DNA of 64,000 bases from Pseudomaricurvus alkylphenolicus (GTDB lineage: Bacteria > Pseudomonadota > Gammaproteobacteria > Pseudomonadales > Cellvibrionaceae): NCBI RefSeq assembly GCF_011683955.1, contig NZ_JAAQPI010000024.1, forward strand, positions 1 through 64,000. Reading direction: 5' to 3'. Shown here one piece after another: positions 26,179-34,730 of this stretch. The notes under the pieces were generated by a model, which saw only the letters and a program-made list of their open reading frames with translations, did not search any database and was not told where the DNA came from. The translations under genes and the position numbers were made by a program. Numbering within the stretch: the stretch's first letter is position 1; each line of letters begins with the position of its first letter.

Positions 26179-26613
26179 TCAGTCTCCATTATCCATCAAC
26201 TGGGACATTTCTACCTGCAATGCCCGGGCGATATTGCGTATCACCGGCTCTCCTGGCTCCCTCTCACCGGATTCAATCTGCTTCAGATACACTGGACTGA
26301 TACCCACCTCGCGAGCCACCGCAGCCTGGTCCAGGCCCTTGCCCTGCCGCAGTTGTTGCATTTTATCGGCACTGAAGTGCCCCTCCGGGGAATCACCGAC
26401 CTGTTCCAACTGCGCCATCAATCCGCCACTGGCGTTTGACGCTCGTCTTGGGGTCGGGGAAGCAGTCGGCGAGGGTTTCGGAGCCGGCTCAACCGCCTGC
26501 TGCGACGGTTTGCCCTCTAACTGCTCCAACTTCTGCAGTAACGCCTCGTATTCACTGTAGGGAAGTACCGCCCATTCCGGACGACCGTCTTTCATTATCA
26601 CTTGGACATTCAC
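26179..26613 (-). CDS. XRE-family DNA-binding protein with Phd-like N-terminus
   Basis: 144 residues. The first 35 (VQVIMKDGRPEWAVLPYSEYEALLQKLEQL) look like the N-terminal part of Phd/YefM-type antitoxins. A proline/serine-rich linker follows (about 36-65), then a Cro/C1-type helix-turn-helix (MQQLRQGKGLDQAAVAREVGISPVYLKQIESGERE, about 85-120). No toxin gene is adjacent. The GTG start has GAGG upstream. It is likely a small transcriptional regulator; the target is unknown. Confidence 0.75.
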   Translation of the reverse strand: MNVQVIMKDGRPEWAVLPYSEYEALLQKLEQLEGKPSQQAVEPAPKPSPTASPTPRRASNASGGLMAQLEQVGDSPEGHFSADKMQQLRQGKGLDQAAVAREVGISPVYLKQIESGEREPGEPVIRNIARALQVEMSQLMDNGD

Positions 26614-26707
26614 TGCATTACCTCGAATCTGTACCCATTATCAATGGGCGGCATGATACCAGTCCTAGGCTACACTTACAGTGAGACTTGTCATTGATGG
26701 AGTCGCC

Positions 26708-27097
26708 ATGAGTATTTGTTTCAACTCTATACAGGTTACCGCCCCTGAAACCACGGCCAATCGACTACTGGCCAAAGCCTTCGAATCCAGCGATTTTGAT
26801 GATTGGGGCATGAGCCCTCAGGCATTCAGCTTTCTTCCGTTCGTTGCCGACAAATCCGACCAGGATCTGCAGCGAGCTCTGGAATCCATCTGGACCAATT
26901 GGATAGAACGTCACTGGCAAAAACCCGACCAGGTACTGACCATTGAATTTGAAAGCGAAAATACGCCGCCGATTGCGGCCGTCAATGCCATGATCGAATG
27001 GTTACAACAGCAGAAACTGATCTTCGATCTGCGCTATCAGTACCGCCGGGAAAACGAGTCCTGGCAAGGTGAACTGACCGCGCACAGCACTCACTGA
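26708..27097 (+). CDS. Conserved-looking protein of unknown function
   Basis: 129 residues, not recognised. The ATG at 26708 is preferred over an upstream in-frame start since GGAG lies five bases before it. There is no signal peptide or membrane segment; the protein is acidic, with several tryptophans ([19 protein letters not shown]). The C-terminal half reads like a two-strand, one-helix unit. It is divergent from the XRE gene. Confidence 0.65.
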   Translation: MSICFNSIQVTAPETTANRLLAKAFESSDFDDWGMSPQAFSFLPFVADKSDQDLQRALESIWTNWIERHWQKPDQVLTIEFESENTPPIAAVNAMIEWLQQQKLIFDLRYQYRRENESWQGELTAHSTH

Positions 27098-27186
27098 GCA
27101 AGGTCACTTATCTTTACCCACCGGGGGCTGGCCACTGCTACCGCCCCACTCCTATAATGGGCGCCATTGTTATCGCCGGAGCCCTC

Positions 27187-27897
27187 ATGTTTGTTCGCGT
27201 TATTCTACTGGCCGTATTGATTTTTGTGGCCCTCAATCTGCTGAGCTACGTGCGCCGCCAGGAGCCAGCCAAACGCAAAGCCCTGATTATCCAGTACGGA
27301 AGTTATGCACTGATCATCGCGGTTATCCTGCTTGCGGCTACCGGTCGCCTGCATTGGATCGGGGCAGTGATTGCGGCCGCTATCCCCTTCCTGAAGGGAT
27401 TGTTCAACATGGGCATGCGCTTCCTTCCAGTAATCAATTGGTTGCGCAAGCAGAAGTTCGCCAACTCTGTCATGTCTACACGCCTGTTGCGCCTGGTGGT
27501 GAACGTCAGCACGGGTTCAATCAGCGGCGCAATACTGTCGGGTCGCTTTGCCGGCAGCAGTCTGGATGATCTCTCCCAGGAACAGCTGCAAGAGCTACTG
27601 CAGGAATACCAACAGCAAGATCCCGAATCAGCAAGGCTGTTAATGGCCTATCTGCAGCGACGCTTTCAACAGGGGGCTTATCAGCAGCAGTCCTCCGGTG
27701 GCGGTGCGAACAGTGGCAATACGCCAATGGATCGTAGCGAAGCGCTCCAGATTCTGGGATTGGAAGAGACCGCGACTGAAAAAGATATCATTGCCGCCCA
27801 CCGCAAATTAATGCAGAAAGTTCACCCCGATCGCGGCGGCAGCGATTACCTGGCGGCAAAAATCAACCAAGCCAAGGATTTCTTGCTGAAAGCCTAA
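27187..27897 (+). CDS. Membrane protein with C-terminal J domain (DnaJ-like co-chaperone)
   Basis: 236 residues. There are two to three hydrophobic segments in the first 90 residues and a linker rich in Q, S and G. The C-terminal J domain of about 55 residues ([49 protein letters not shown]) has the HPD motif needed to stimulate DnaK. The C-terminal position resembles the mitochondrial Tim14/Pam18 layout. It would recruit DnaK to the inner membrane. The ATG at 27187 has GGAG upstream. Confidence 0.85.
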   Translation: MFVRVILLAVLIFVALNLLSYVRRQEPAKRKALIIQYGSYALIIAVILLAATGRLHWIGAVIAAAIPFLKGLFNMGMRFLPVINWLRKQKFANSVMSTRLLRLVVNVSTGSISGAILSGRFAGSSLDDLSQEQLQELLQEYQQQDPESARLLMAYLQRRFQQGAYQQQSSGGGANSGNTPMDRSEALQILGLEETATEKDIIAAHRKLMQKVHPDRGGSDYLAAKINQAKDFLLKA

Positions 27898-27926
27898 AGT
27901 TGTTCTGCTGCATTATATAGATCCAC

Positions 27927-27956
27927 TTTATCTCTTTGGTTAGATGAAGAGATAAA
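27927..27956. repeat. 10-bp AT-rich inverted repeat
   Basis: TTTATCTCTT (27927-27936) and AAGAGATAAA (27947-27956) are perfect complements with a 10-base loop. It lies between the J-domain gene and the second copy of the MITE-like element. No T-run follows, so a terminator role is uncertain. Confidence 0.6.
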
Positions 27957-27976
27957 CAGTATCCGCCGTCAGCAAA

Positions 27977-28295
27977 GTGCCATAACCGGTCTTAGAAATT
28001 CGCAGGATTGGTACTCTGACGGCGTTGTTTATGCGTAGGGCGGATTAGGCGCTTGCGCCGTAATCCGCCGGTTCTGCCGGAGATGTTCGTTGGCTTCGGC
28101 CCGGTTTTTAACACCCTTGAATGTGCCTGCAACAGGTGATTTATACACGGCCGCCGCCAATTTAAACCTTCGGCGGATCGGTGGATTACGAAGCGCGCAG
28201 CGCTTCTAATCCACCCTACGTCGTGCGGTCGTTGCGGACATTGTCGGACGCCCATGGTGCCCTGAACCAGGATTATGAATTTCCGGTTATGGCAC
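27977..28295 (-). repeat. MITE-like 319-bp dispersed element, copy 2 (complete, reverse)
   Basis: This complete copy is bounded by GTGCCATAACCGG (27977-27989) and CCGGTTATGGCAC (28283-28295), perfect 13-bp inverted ends. It is 319 bp, the same length as copy 3, and carries both internal hairpins. It sits between two convergent genes (J-domain gene and cmoM). The flank CAGCAAA on its left also flanks one end of copies 1 and 3, which hints at a longer original terminus or a preferred target. Confidence 0.93.
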
Positions 28296-28355
28296 AAACT
28301 GAACCTCGTAATCAACGCCAAAACCAACCCCAGTTCCCAAGCTATTGAGAAGATC

Positions 28356-29141
28356 CTAGTGTTTTCGGCTCAGTACGTGAATATAACGCCCAAGCGAACG
28401 CCAAGGTTCCTCACGAGATAAACGCAGTTCCAGCTGCAACTGCTGCTGCGGTTCTCGGGTACGGTGCTCCGGCTCTAAGATATAGTCGTGAAAACACCGA
28501 ATGCCGCTATGGCAAAGCTCTGTTAGGGGCAGTTGCGCCAACCAGCCATAAACCTCTTCCGGTTGTCTGGGCCACGTGGGTGTGAGGCTGCCACGATAGC
28601 CCCGGTAGTCGTCCTCGATCACCTTCTTAAAATTGGTGCGCAGCAGGTTTTTCATTTTGATACTGTTAACGTTGTAGAACGTCAATGACAACAATCCCTT
28701 GGGGGCGAGCACGCCCATTAAACACTGCAACAACTGTTCAGGATTCGCCACCCACTCCAACACCGCATGGCATAAAATCAAATCAAAGGGCTGTAACCGC
28801 TCTTCAACAAGCGACTGGATACTACAGTGGCGAAAATCAACTTTGGACCCCAGCCCCTCTTCCTCTGCCCGGGCTTGCGCCAGCTTTAGCATTTCCTCTG
28901 AGTGGTCGCACAAGGTAACCTGGTGTCCGCGTTTCGCCAACGCCAGGCTGAACTGGCCCTGCCCTCCTCCCGCATCCAGAATGCGCCAGGGGCGATCTCC
29001 TCGCACCAGCAATTCATGAGCGTGTTCGTCCAAATCCCGCTCCAAAACCGCCAGACGAATATCGCCTTTTAAGCGGTCGTAAACATTGCGCTTAAAACGG
29101 CGCGCCAGATCATCAAAATTGCGGTCTTGCTCGTTACTCAT
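28356..29141 (-). CDS. cmoM: CmoM, tRNA 5-carboxymethoxyuridine methyltransferase
   Basis: 261 residues. The N-terminus (DRNFDDLARRFKRNVYDRLKGDIRLAVLERDL) is the distinctive CmoM (formerly SmtA) pattern, followed by SAM motif I (ILDAGGGQGQFSLALAKRG). CmoM methylates the carboxyl of cmo5U34 to mcmo5U34 in some tRNAs, acting after CmoA and CmoB, whose genes lie about 9 kb away. Its ATG immediately follows the stop of the MazG-like gene, so the two are co-translated. Confidence 0.92.
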   Translation of the reverse strand: MSNEQDRNFDDLARRFKRNVYDRLKGDIRLAVLERDLDEHAHELLVRGDRPWRILDAGGGQGQFSLALAKRGHQVTLCDHSEEMLKLAQARAEEEGLGSKVDFRHCSIQSLVEERLQPFDLILCHAVLEWVANPEQLLQCLMGVLAPKGLLSLTFYNVNSIKMKNLLRTNFKKVIEDDYRGYRGSLTPTWPRQPEEVYGWLAQLPLTELCHSGIRCFHDYILEPEHRTREPQQQLQLELRLSREEPWRSLGRYIHVLSRKH

Positions 29142-29444
29142 TCATTTACCGGTCAAAAATCGTTCACGATTGTAGTGCTGCTTTTGTTCAACAGCCGCGG
29201 CCAAATCGATATCCAGCTTCTGGCACAGGGCCAGAATATACATCTGCAGATCTGCAACCTCAGCGGCCACGCAGCTGCGGTCAGGCTCTCCCTCGCACTG
29301 AAACTCCGCCAACAACTCACCAGCCTCAACACTGATAGCTTGCGCCAGATTCAAGGGAGTATGCAGTGCCCTCCAATTGTTGGCTTCCGCAATGTCATTA
29401 AACTGCGCCAGTATTCGCTCAGGCCTCAGATCCGAATCAGCCAC
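29142..29444 (-). CDS. MazG-like nucleotide pyrophosphohydrolase
   Basis: 100 residues from a GTG (29444) with AGGAG eight bases upstream. The open frame extends further but only this part is family-like. The pattern LAQAISVEAGELLAEFQ followed by EVADLQMYILALCQKLDIDL gives the metal-binding ExxE and ExxD of the all-alpha NTP pyrophosphatase fold, close to the RS21-C6/dCTPase type. It probably cleaves non-canonical dNTPs to the monophosphate. It is coupled to cmoM. Confidence 0.83.
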   Translation of the reverse strand: MADSDLRPERILAQFNDIAEANNWRALHTPLNLAQAISVEAGELLAEFQCEGEPDRSCVAAEVADLQMYILALCQKLDIDLAAAVEQKQHYNRERFLTGK

Positions 29445-29522
29445 ACTCTCCACTCCTCCACTTGCCACTCCAACGGGGACTTGGCACACTGCCAACTCTC
29501 CAAGACACAACCAGGCTTTCCC

Positions 29523-29867
29523 TTGTCCCCAAATTGCTCGCCAGAAGCCCATTCTCCAGACAACGATTGTCCAGAAAACCATTGCCCGCAAGGCTGGTGT
29601 GTATACATTATCCTCAGTAGCGACAATCGCCTCTATACCGGCATCACCAACAATATGGTCAAACGCTGGCATGCCCACCATGGTAAACAGGGAGCAAAAT
29701 TTTTCAGAGGTCGACTGCCGAGCCGGTTGCTTTATCTGGAGCCTCAGGAGGATCGCGCCGAGGCCAGCCGTCGCGAGGCTGAGATCAAAAAACTGACCCG
29801 ACCCCAAAAGTTACGATTGATTGAGCCCCAGGCGGATATCGACTGGCACCGGAAGCTGAATCTGTGA
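29523..29867 (+). CDS. GIY-YIG nuclease-family protein (YhbQ/UPF0213-like)
   Basis: About 114 residues; the core is WCVYIILSSDNRLYTGITNNMVKRWHAHHG, which holds the GIY-YIG equivalents (VYI...YTG), the catalytic Arg (KRW) and a Glu further on (REAEIKK). Single-domain members of this type are common and their role in DNA metabolism is little known. There is no ATG before the domain: TTG at 29523 or 29481 are the best starts. It is divergent from the MazG-like gene. Confidence 0.75.
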   Translation: MSPNCSPEAHSPDNDCPENHCPQGWCVYIILSSDNRLYTGITNNMVKRWHAHHGKQGAKFFRGRLPSRLLYLEPQEDRAEASRREAEIKKLTRPQKLRLIEPQADIDWHRKLNL

Positions 29868-29913
29868 TTGTCAGATATGCTTACCTCAAACCAAAGCGGC
29901 GGCAGTGTAACAC

Positions 29914-30531
29914 ATGACCGAATCCGGACGAGTTGTTTGCGGGCGGAGACTATGCCCCACCTGTGGTCGCCCCACAGCTCGATGCTACTGCTCATTGGTG
30001 ATACGGATCCCCAGCAAAGTGAGACTTGTGATCTGGCAACACCCCAGTGAGGAGAATCACCCTAAAGGTACTGCATCACTGCTCCACGCCTGCCTGCCAA
30101 ACAGCCAATTGGTGGTTTCTGAACAACTGAATCGGGAGGTGCTTTTGAAGCAGGTGGGTCTGTCCCGGGAGGTTCAGCCTGTTCTTCTGTTTCCCAGCGA
30201 CAACCATCAACCGAAACCGGTCTCAAACCAGGAGTCCCCTGCGGCGCTGTTGGCACTCGACGGTACCTGGCGAAAAGCCCGCAAGCTACTGTACCTGAAT
30301 CCCTGGTTACTGGAGCTGCCACGGCTGTCACTGGACGATCTCGACACTCAAGTGACGGGAAACTACCGAGTCCGAAAAGCAGAAAAACCGGGCCAACTCT
30401 CCACCCTGGAATCCTGCTGTATGGCTCTCGCACAAATGGAGCAAAACACCGGCAAGTTCGACCCCATCTTGACGGCATTTGAGGCCTATATGCAGCAATT
30501 GGAGCAATTCCGCCCCAATCATGGCACCTAA
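29914..30531 (+). CDS. tapT: TapT, tRNA-uridine aminocarboxypropyltransferase (DTW domain)
   Basis: 205 residues. It has an N-terminal zinc-like cysteine cluster (CPTCGRPTARCYC, about 14-26) and the DTW-family core (LDGTWRKARKLLYLNPWL), where the motif reads DGTW. In E. coli TapT (YfiP) transfers the 3-amino-3-carboxypropyl group of SAM to U47 of tRNA to give acp3U47. Some relatives act on other RNAs, so the exact target is inferred. It is the third tRNA-related gene in this stretch. Confidence 0.85.
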   Translation: MTESGRVVCGRRLCPTCGRPTARCYCSLVIRIPSKVRLVIWQHPSEENHPKGTASLLHACLPNSQLVVSEQLNREVLLKQVGLSREVQPVLLFPSDNHQPKPVSNQESPAALLALDGTWRKARKLLYLNPWLLELPRLSLDDLDTQVTGNYRVRKAEKPGQLSTLESCCMALAQMEQNTGKFDPILTAFEAYMQQLEQFRPNHGT

Positions 30532-30633
30532 AAGGACGGGGGTCAGTGACCCGCCATCGCCATCGCGTTACACTTAGCGTTTATTCCGCTGATACCCAGC
30601 GAATCGCATACCAGATGCTTTCCGAGGTTACGA

Positions 30634-33549
30634 ATGACAGCAGCCCATCCTGCTTTTGAAAAACTGCGCAGCCAGACCATCGATTCTCTGCAAGTTACCG
30701 TTGAAGAATACCGCCACACCAACACCGGTGCCCAGCATATCCACATCTCTGCCGATAATAACGAAAACGTGTTTCTGGTGGCCCTGCGCACCGTGCCGGA
30801 AGATTCCACCGGCGTCGCCCATATCCTTGAGCACACAGCCCTGTGCGGCAGTGAAAAGTATCCTGTGCGCGACCCCTTTTTTATGATGATCCGGCGTTCG
30901 CTCAACACCTTTATGAACGCCTTTACCAGCTCTGACTGGACCGCTTACCCTTTTGCCAGCCAAAACCGCAAAGACTTTAACAACCTGCTGGATGTGTATC
31001 TGGATGCGGTGTTCTTCTCCCGCCTCGATCCACTGGACTTCGCCCAGGAAGGCCACCGATTCGACTTTGCAGAGACGGGCAATGCCGAGTCCGATCTGGT
31101 CTACAAGGGTGTGGTCTTCAACGAGATGAAAGGCGCCATGAGCTCGGTACCTTCACAGCTCTGGCAGACATTATGCAAGTACCTGTTTCCCTCCAACACC
31201 TACCACTTTAATAGCGGCGGTGATCCGGAAGCCATTCCGGATTTGAGCTACGAGCAACTGAAGAGCTTCTACGAAACCCATTACCACCCCAGCAACGCTG
31301 TCTTTATGACCTACGGCGATATCCCTGCGGTGGAGCATCAGAACAAGTTTGAAGACCAGGCACTCAGTCGTTTTGAAAAGCTTGACGAGGTGATCTCGGT
31401 CCCTGATGAAAAACGCTATCTGGCCCCAATTCGGGTGGAAGAAGCCTACCCACTGACCGAAGAAGGCGAACTCAGCAACAAAACCCACGTGGTGCTGGCG
31501 TGGCTACTGGGCAAGGCCACCGATCTGCAGGAAAGCCTGGAAGCCCAGCTGCTGGCCAGCATCCTGCTGGACAACAGTGCCTCTCCCCTGCAGCACGCGC
31601 TGGAAACCACTGACCTGGGTACCGCTCCCTCACCGCTCTGTGGCCTTGATGATTCCCAGAAGGAACTGACTTTCGTCTGCGGTCTGGAAGGCAGCGATGT
31701 GAGCAAGGCCGAACAGGTAGAAACCCTGATTATGGACGTGGTCGCCAAAGTGGCCGCCGAAGGCGTACCCTATGAAGAGTTGAAGGCGGCACTGCAGCAG
31801 CTGGAACTGCACCAGCGCGAGGTGGGTGGAGATTCCTACCCCTACGGTCTGCAGATCATTATGACCGCCCTGACTTCCACCACCCATCGAGGCGACCCCA
31901 TTGGTCTGCTGAATCTCGACCCGGCACTGGAAAAACTGCACGAAGACATCAAGAGCCCTGACTTTATCAAGGGCCTGGCCCGCGACCTGCTCCTCAACAA
32001 CCAGCACCGCGTACGCCTGACCATGCGCCCGGATGCCGACCTGGCAGATCGTAAAAACCAGGCAGAAGTCGACAAGCTCGCCAGCATCAAAGCGGCGCTG
32101 AGTGACGCAGACAAGCAGAACATTATCACGCAGGCCGAAGCACTCCAGGAAAGGCAACTGCAGCAGGATGATGAAACCGTACTGCCGAAGGTGGGGCTGC
32201 AGGACATTCCGACCGACATGCATTACACGCCTCATCACAGCGTGGAAGAACTGCCGACCCGGCTCACCAGCTACGCGGCGGGTACCAACGGCCTTGTGTA
32301 TCAGCAGATCATCGTGGAACTGCCAGAGCTGACTGCGCAGCAGCTGCAAACGCTTTCCTACTACGGCATGTTTATGACCGAGCTGGGTATCGGCGACAAA
32401 GACTACCTGGATGCCCAGCGCTGGCAGGCACAGGTGGCCGGCGCCATCTCTGCCTATACCACCATTCGCGGCGCCAGCGATGACGTACAAAAAGTGCAAG
32501 CCAATCTGACGCTTTCAGCCAAATCGCTGAAATCTGAGCAAGACGCTTTGTGTGAATTGATGTGGGCAACGCTGAATGAAGTCCGTTTTGACGAAGGCGG
32601 TCGTCTGCGTGAACTGGTGGCGCAGAGTCGTGCCCGCCGTGAACAGAGCGTCACGGGTAACGGCCACAGCCTGGCAATGGCGGCGGCCAGTGCCGGCATG
32701 AGCCCCTCCGCCAAGGTATCTCATGAGCTGAACGGCCTGGCGGGCATCAAGACAATCAAGCAGCTGGACGATGACCTGCAGGATGAAACCAAACTGCAAC
32801 AGTTCTGTCAGCAACTGCAGGATTTGCACGACATGATCCTGAAGGCCCCGCGGCAGTACCTGTTGGTGGGCGAAACCGAATATCTGGCGGACTACCGGAA
32901 ATCAATCAGCAACTCCTGGCCAACTCATGAGGCATCAGAACAGCCGGCCTTTGCATTGGAACCGGTAAAAGAGCAGCTCAAGCAAGGATGGATTGCCAAT
33001 TCACAGGTAAATTTCTGCGCCAAAGCCTATCCAACAGTTCCCACCGAGCACCCCGATGCAGCCCCACTGACGGTTTTGGGCGGTTTTCTGCGCAACGGCT
33101 TCCTCCATCGCGTAATCCGTGAACAAGGGGGAGCCTACGGTGGCGGAGCCAGTCAGGACAGTAATATTGCCGCTTTCCGTATGTTCTCCTATCGCGACCC
33201 GCGTCTGGAGGAGACCCTGGCGGACTTTGATGCCTCGATTGAGTGGCTATTAAATACCGATCACGAATATCAACCACTCGAAGAGGCTATTCTCGGAGTG
33301 ATCAGTTCGCTGGACAAACCCAGTTCTCCGGCGGGCGAGGCGAAGCAGACATTCCACGCGGAATTGTTTGGACGCAGCCGTGAGAAACGTGAGGTGTTCC
33401 GCAAACGGATATTGGAGGTCACCATCGAGGATCTGAAGCGCGTAGCCAGTACTTATCTTCAGGCTGACAAGGCCAGCATTGCGGTGGTAACCGGAGCTGC
33501 CAATTCTGACAAGGTGTCGGAGTTGGGGCTGGAGGCAATCACTCTCTAA
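30634..33549 (+). CDS. M16C insulinase-like metalloprotease (PreP-type)
   Basis: 971 residues in the two-half M16C layout. The inverted zinc motif HILEH gives H63 and H67 with E66; the third ligand is the Glu of FNEMKGAMSS (about 155-165). It is the bacterial counterpart of mitochondrial presequence protease, degrading short peptides in a closed chamber. No signal peptide is seen, so it is probably cytosolic. GAGG is seven bases before the ATG. A hairpin follows the stop. Confidence 0.9.
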   Translation: MTAAHPAFEKLRSQTIDSLQVTVEEYRHTNTGAQHIHISADNNENVFLVALRTVPEDSTGVAHILEHTALCGSEKYPVRDPFFMMIRRSLNTFMNAFTSSDWTAYPFASQNRKDFNNLLDVYLDAVFFSRLDPLDFAQEGHRFDFAETGNAESDLVYKGVVFNEMKGAMSSVPSQLWQTLCKYLFPSNTYHFNSGGDPEAIPDLSYEQLKSFYETHYHPSNAVFMTYGDIPAVEHQNKFEDQALSRFEKLDEVISVPDEKRYLAPIRVEEAYPLTEEGELSNKTHVVLAWLLGKATDLQESLEAQLLASILLDNSASPLQHALETTDLGTAPSPLCGLDDSQKELTFVCGLEGSDVSKAEQVETLIMDVVAKVAAEGVPYEELKAALQQLELHQREVGGDSYPYGLQIIMTALTSTTHRGDPIGLLNLDPALEKLHEDIKSPDFIKGLARDLLLNNQHRVRLTMRPDADLADRKNQAEVDKLASIKAALSDADKQNIITQAEALQERQLQQDDETVLPKVGLQDIPTDMHYTPHHSVEELPTRLTSYAAGTNGLVYQQIIVELPELTAQQLQTLSYYGMFMTELGIGDKDYLDAQRWQAQVAGAISAYTTIRGASDDVQKVQANLTLSAKSLKSEQDALCELMWATLNEVRFDEGGRLRELVAQSRARREQSVTGNGHSLAMAAASAGMSPSAKVSHELNGLAGIKTIKQLDDDLQDETKLQQFCQQLQDLHDMILKAPRQYLLVGETEYLADYRKSISNSWPTHEASEQPAFALEPVKEQLKQGWIANSQVNFCAKAYPTVPTEHPDAAPLTVLGGFLRNGFLHRVIREQGGAYGGGASQDSNIAAFRMFSYRDPRLEETLADFDASIEWLLNTDHEYQPLEEAILGVISSLDKPSSPAGEAKQTFHAELFGRSREKREVFRKRILEVTIEDLKRVASTYLQADKASIAVVTGAANSDKVSELGLEAITL

Positions 33550-33567
33550 ATCCCGGCGGACCGACTG

Positions 33568-33593
33568 ACCGTGCCAGTCTTTATTGGCACGGT
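33568..33593. terminator. Hairpin between convergent M16C and arfB genes
   Basis: ACCGTGCCA (33568-33576) and TGGCACGGT (33585-33593) form a perfect 9-bp GC-rich stem with an 8-base loop in the 51-bp gap between two convergent genes. It probably ends transcription in both directions, although T-runs are short. Confidence 0.65.
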
Positions 33594-33600
33594 TAAGGCC

Positions 33601-34011
33601 TTAGTAGTCCACCCGCCCTCGCATTTTTTTTACCTTCCCGCGTTGTGTTTTCTTGTCCATACGCTTTTTCTGTGATGACTTCGAAGGTTTGGTAGGCCGG
33701 CGTTTTTTTCGTACCACGGCTACAGACTGAATCAGCTTCTGCAATCGCTCCAGAGCATCCAGACGGTTTTTCTCCTGGGTACGAAACTGCTGTGCCTTAA
33801 TCACCACCACCCCATCGGCACTGATACGACTGTCAGACAATGCCAACAAGCGCTGTTTATAAAAATCCGGCAAGGACGACTGCTCGATATCAAAGCGCAA
33901 GTGAATGGCGGTCGACACCTTGTTCACATTCTGCCCTCCTGCCCCCTGGGAACGGATCGCCGTCATTTCAATTTCCGAATCCGGCAAAGTCACTTGCTGG
34001 GAAATAAACAT
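33601..34011 (-). CDS. arfB: ArfB (YaeJ), alternative ribosome-rescue hydrolase
   Basis: 136 residues. The catalytic GGQ motif is at 25-27 (GAGGQNVNK) as in class I release factors, and the C-terminus is a very basic tail (KKRRPTKPSKSSQKKRMDKKTQRGK) that enters the empty mRNA channel. It frees stalled ribosomes without a stop codon. The length and layout are exactly those of the family. Confidence 0.94.
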   Translation of the reverse strand: MFISQQVTLPDSEIEMTAIRSQGAGGQNVNKVSTAIHLRFDIEQSSLPDFYKQRLLALSDSRISADGVVVIKAQQFRTQEKNRLDALERLQKLIQSVAVVRKKRRPTKPSKSSQKKRMDKKTQRGKVKKMRGRVDY

Positions 34012-34362
34012 TTTTCTGCATCACTGGCTGACTCTGTAGGCGAGCAAGCCTACCACGAACCTCACCTCAAATAACCCACGCAACTTGCTGCGTTTGATAC
34101 TCATTATCATCACAATTGGCAGATTGATAACCGCAGGTAGACTCATGAGCAAGAAAACCATTTCCTCCCCTGGCTATACCTCTTACCGCGATCGCTACAG
34201 ACAGGCTGGTCGAAACTTCAGTATCTCTACAATTTATAGCTTTTAAAGCCAGCACGTTGGAAACTTGGAGTTACTAAAGCTTTGGAATGTAAAGGGTGGC
34301 AGATTAATCTGTCACTCTTCTTTATTCGGCTATACTGTATGCAAAATGATCAGGAGCCGACC
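34012..34362. other. 351-bp region without a firm gene
   Basis: This AT-richer stretch lies between arfB and the small gene at 34363. It contains one possible small open frame (34145-34246), a TATACT near 34331 that could be a -10 box for the downstream gene, and the arfB 5' side. I see nothing else. Confidence 0.5.
34145..34246 (+). CDS. Possible 33-residue small protein
   Basis: An ATG (34145) with AGGT upstream opens a frame encoding MSKKTISSPGYTSYRDRYRQ and 13 more residues, ending in TAA. The protein is basic and hydrophilic. The support is only a plausible ribosome site and a sensible composition in an otherwise empty gap, so this is speculative. Confidence 0.25.
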   Translation: MSKKTISSPGYTSYRDRYRQAGRNFSISTIYSF

Positions 34363-34671
34363 ATGGATCTACATTCCATCCACTCACCCAAGCCCGGCAG
34401 ACGCGGTCGAGGCCCCGCTCGACAATCCCCAAAGAGCCTGGCGTCCGCGCTCAGCGTGGATTCTTCGCGTATCCTGGGCCAGTTTCAGTGGCTGACCGAT
34501 GAGGAATCACGCAGTTTTGGTGAAATTCCCCACCAGAAAGACCAGATACGGGACGACATCAACACCACCTTGTCCCACCTGATGGACCTGGCGCGACAGC
34601 TGGAGATAGATTGTCGCGTACCGGAGCCCCCCAAGCGCAGTGGCCACAGCCGGCCCAAGCGACACAGCTGA
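34363..34671 (+). CDS. Small basic protein of unknown function
   Basis: 102 residues. The ATG at 34363 was chosen since AGGAG lies seven bases upstream; the longer frame from 34282 has no ribosome site. The N-terminus is basic and low complexity (SPKPGRRGRGPARQSPK). The middle (ILGQFQWLTDEESRSFGEIPHQKDQIRDDINTTLSHLMDLARQL) is probably helical, and the tail is again basic. I do not recognise a family; nucleic-acid binding is possible. Confidence 0.6.
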   Translation: MDLHSIHSPKPGRRGRGPARQSPKSLASALSVDSSRILGQFQWLTDEESRSFGEIPHQKDQIRDDINTTLSHLMDLARQLEIDCRVPEPPKRSGHSRPKRHS

Positions 34672-34682
34672 TAATCACGGGG

Positions 34683-34699
34683 GATCGGTTAATTCGATC
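34683..34699 (+). terminator. Weak terminator-like hairpin after the small basic gene
   Basis: GATCG and CGATC form a 5-bp stem with a 7-base loop, followed by TTGTTTT. It is short but positioned 12 bp after the stop codon of the gene ending at 34671. Confidence 0.4.
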
Positions 34700-34730
34700 T
34701 TGTTTTAGACGGAATCTGATATTCAGCAAA

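Noticed and set aside
34067-34255. 62-codon minus-strand frame near arfB
   Set aside because: No ribosome site, odd composition, crosses the likely promoter region.
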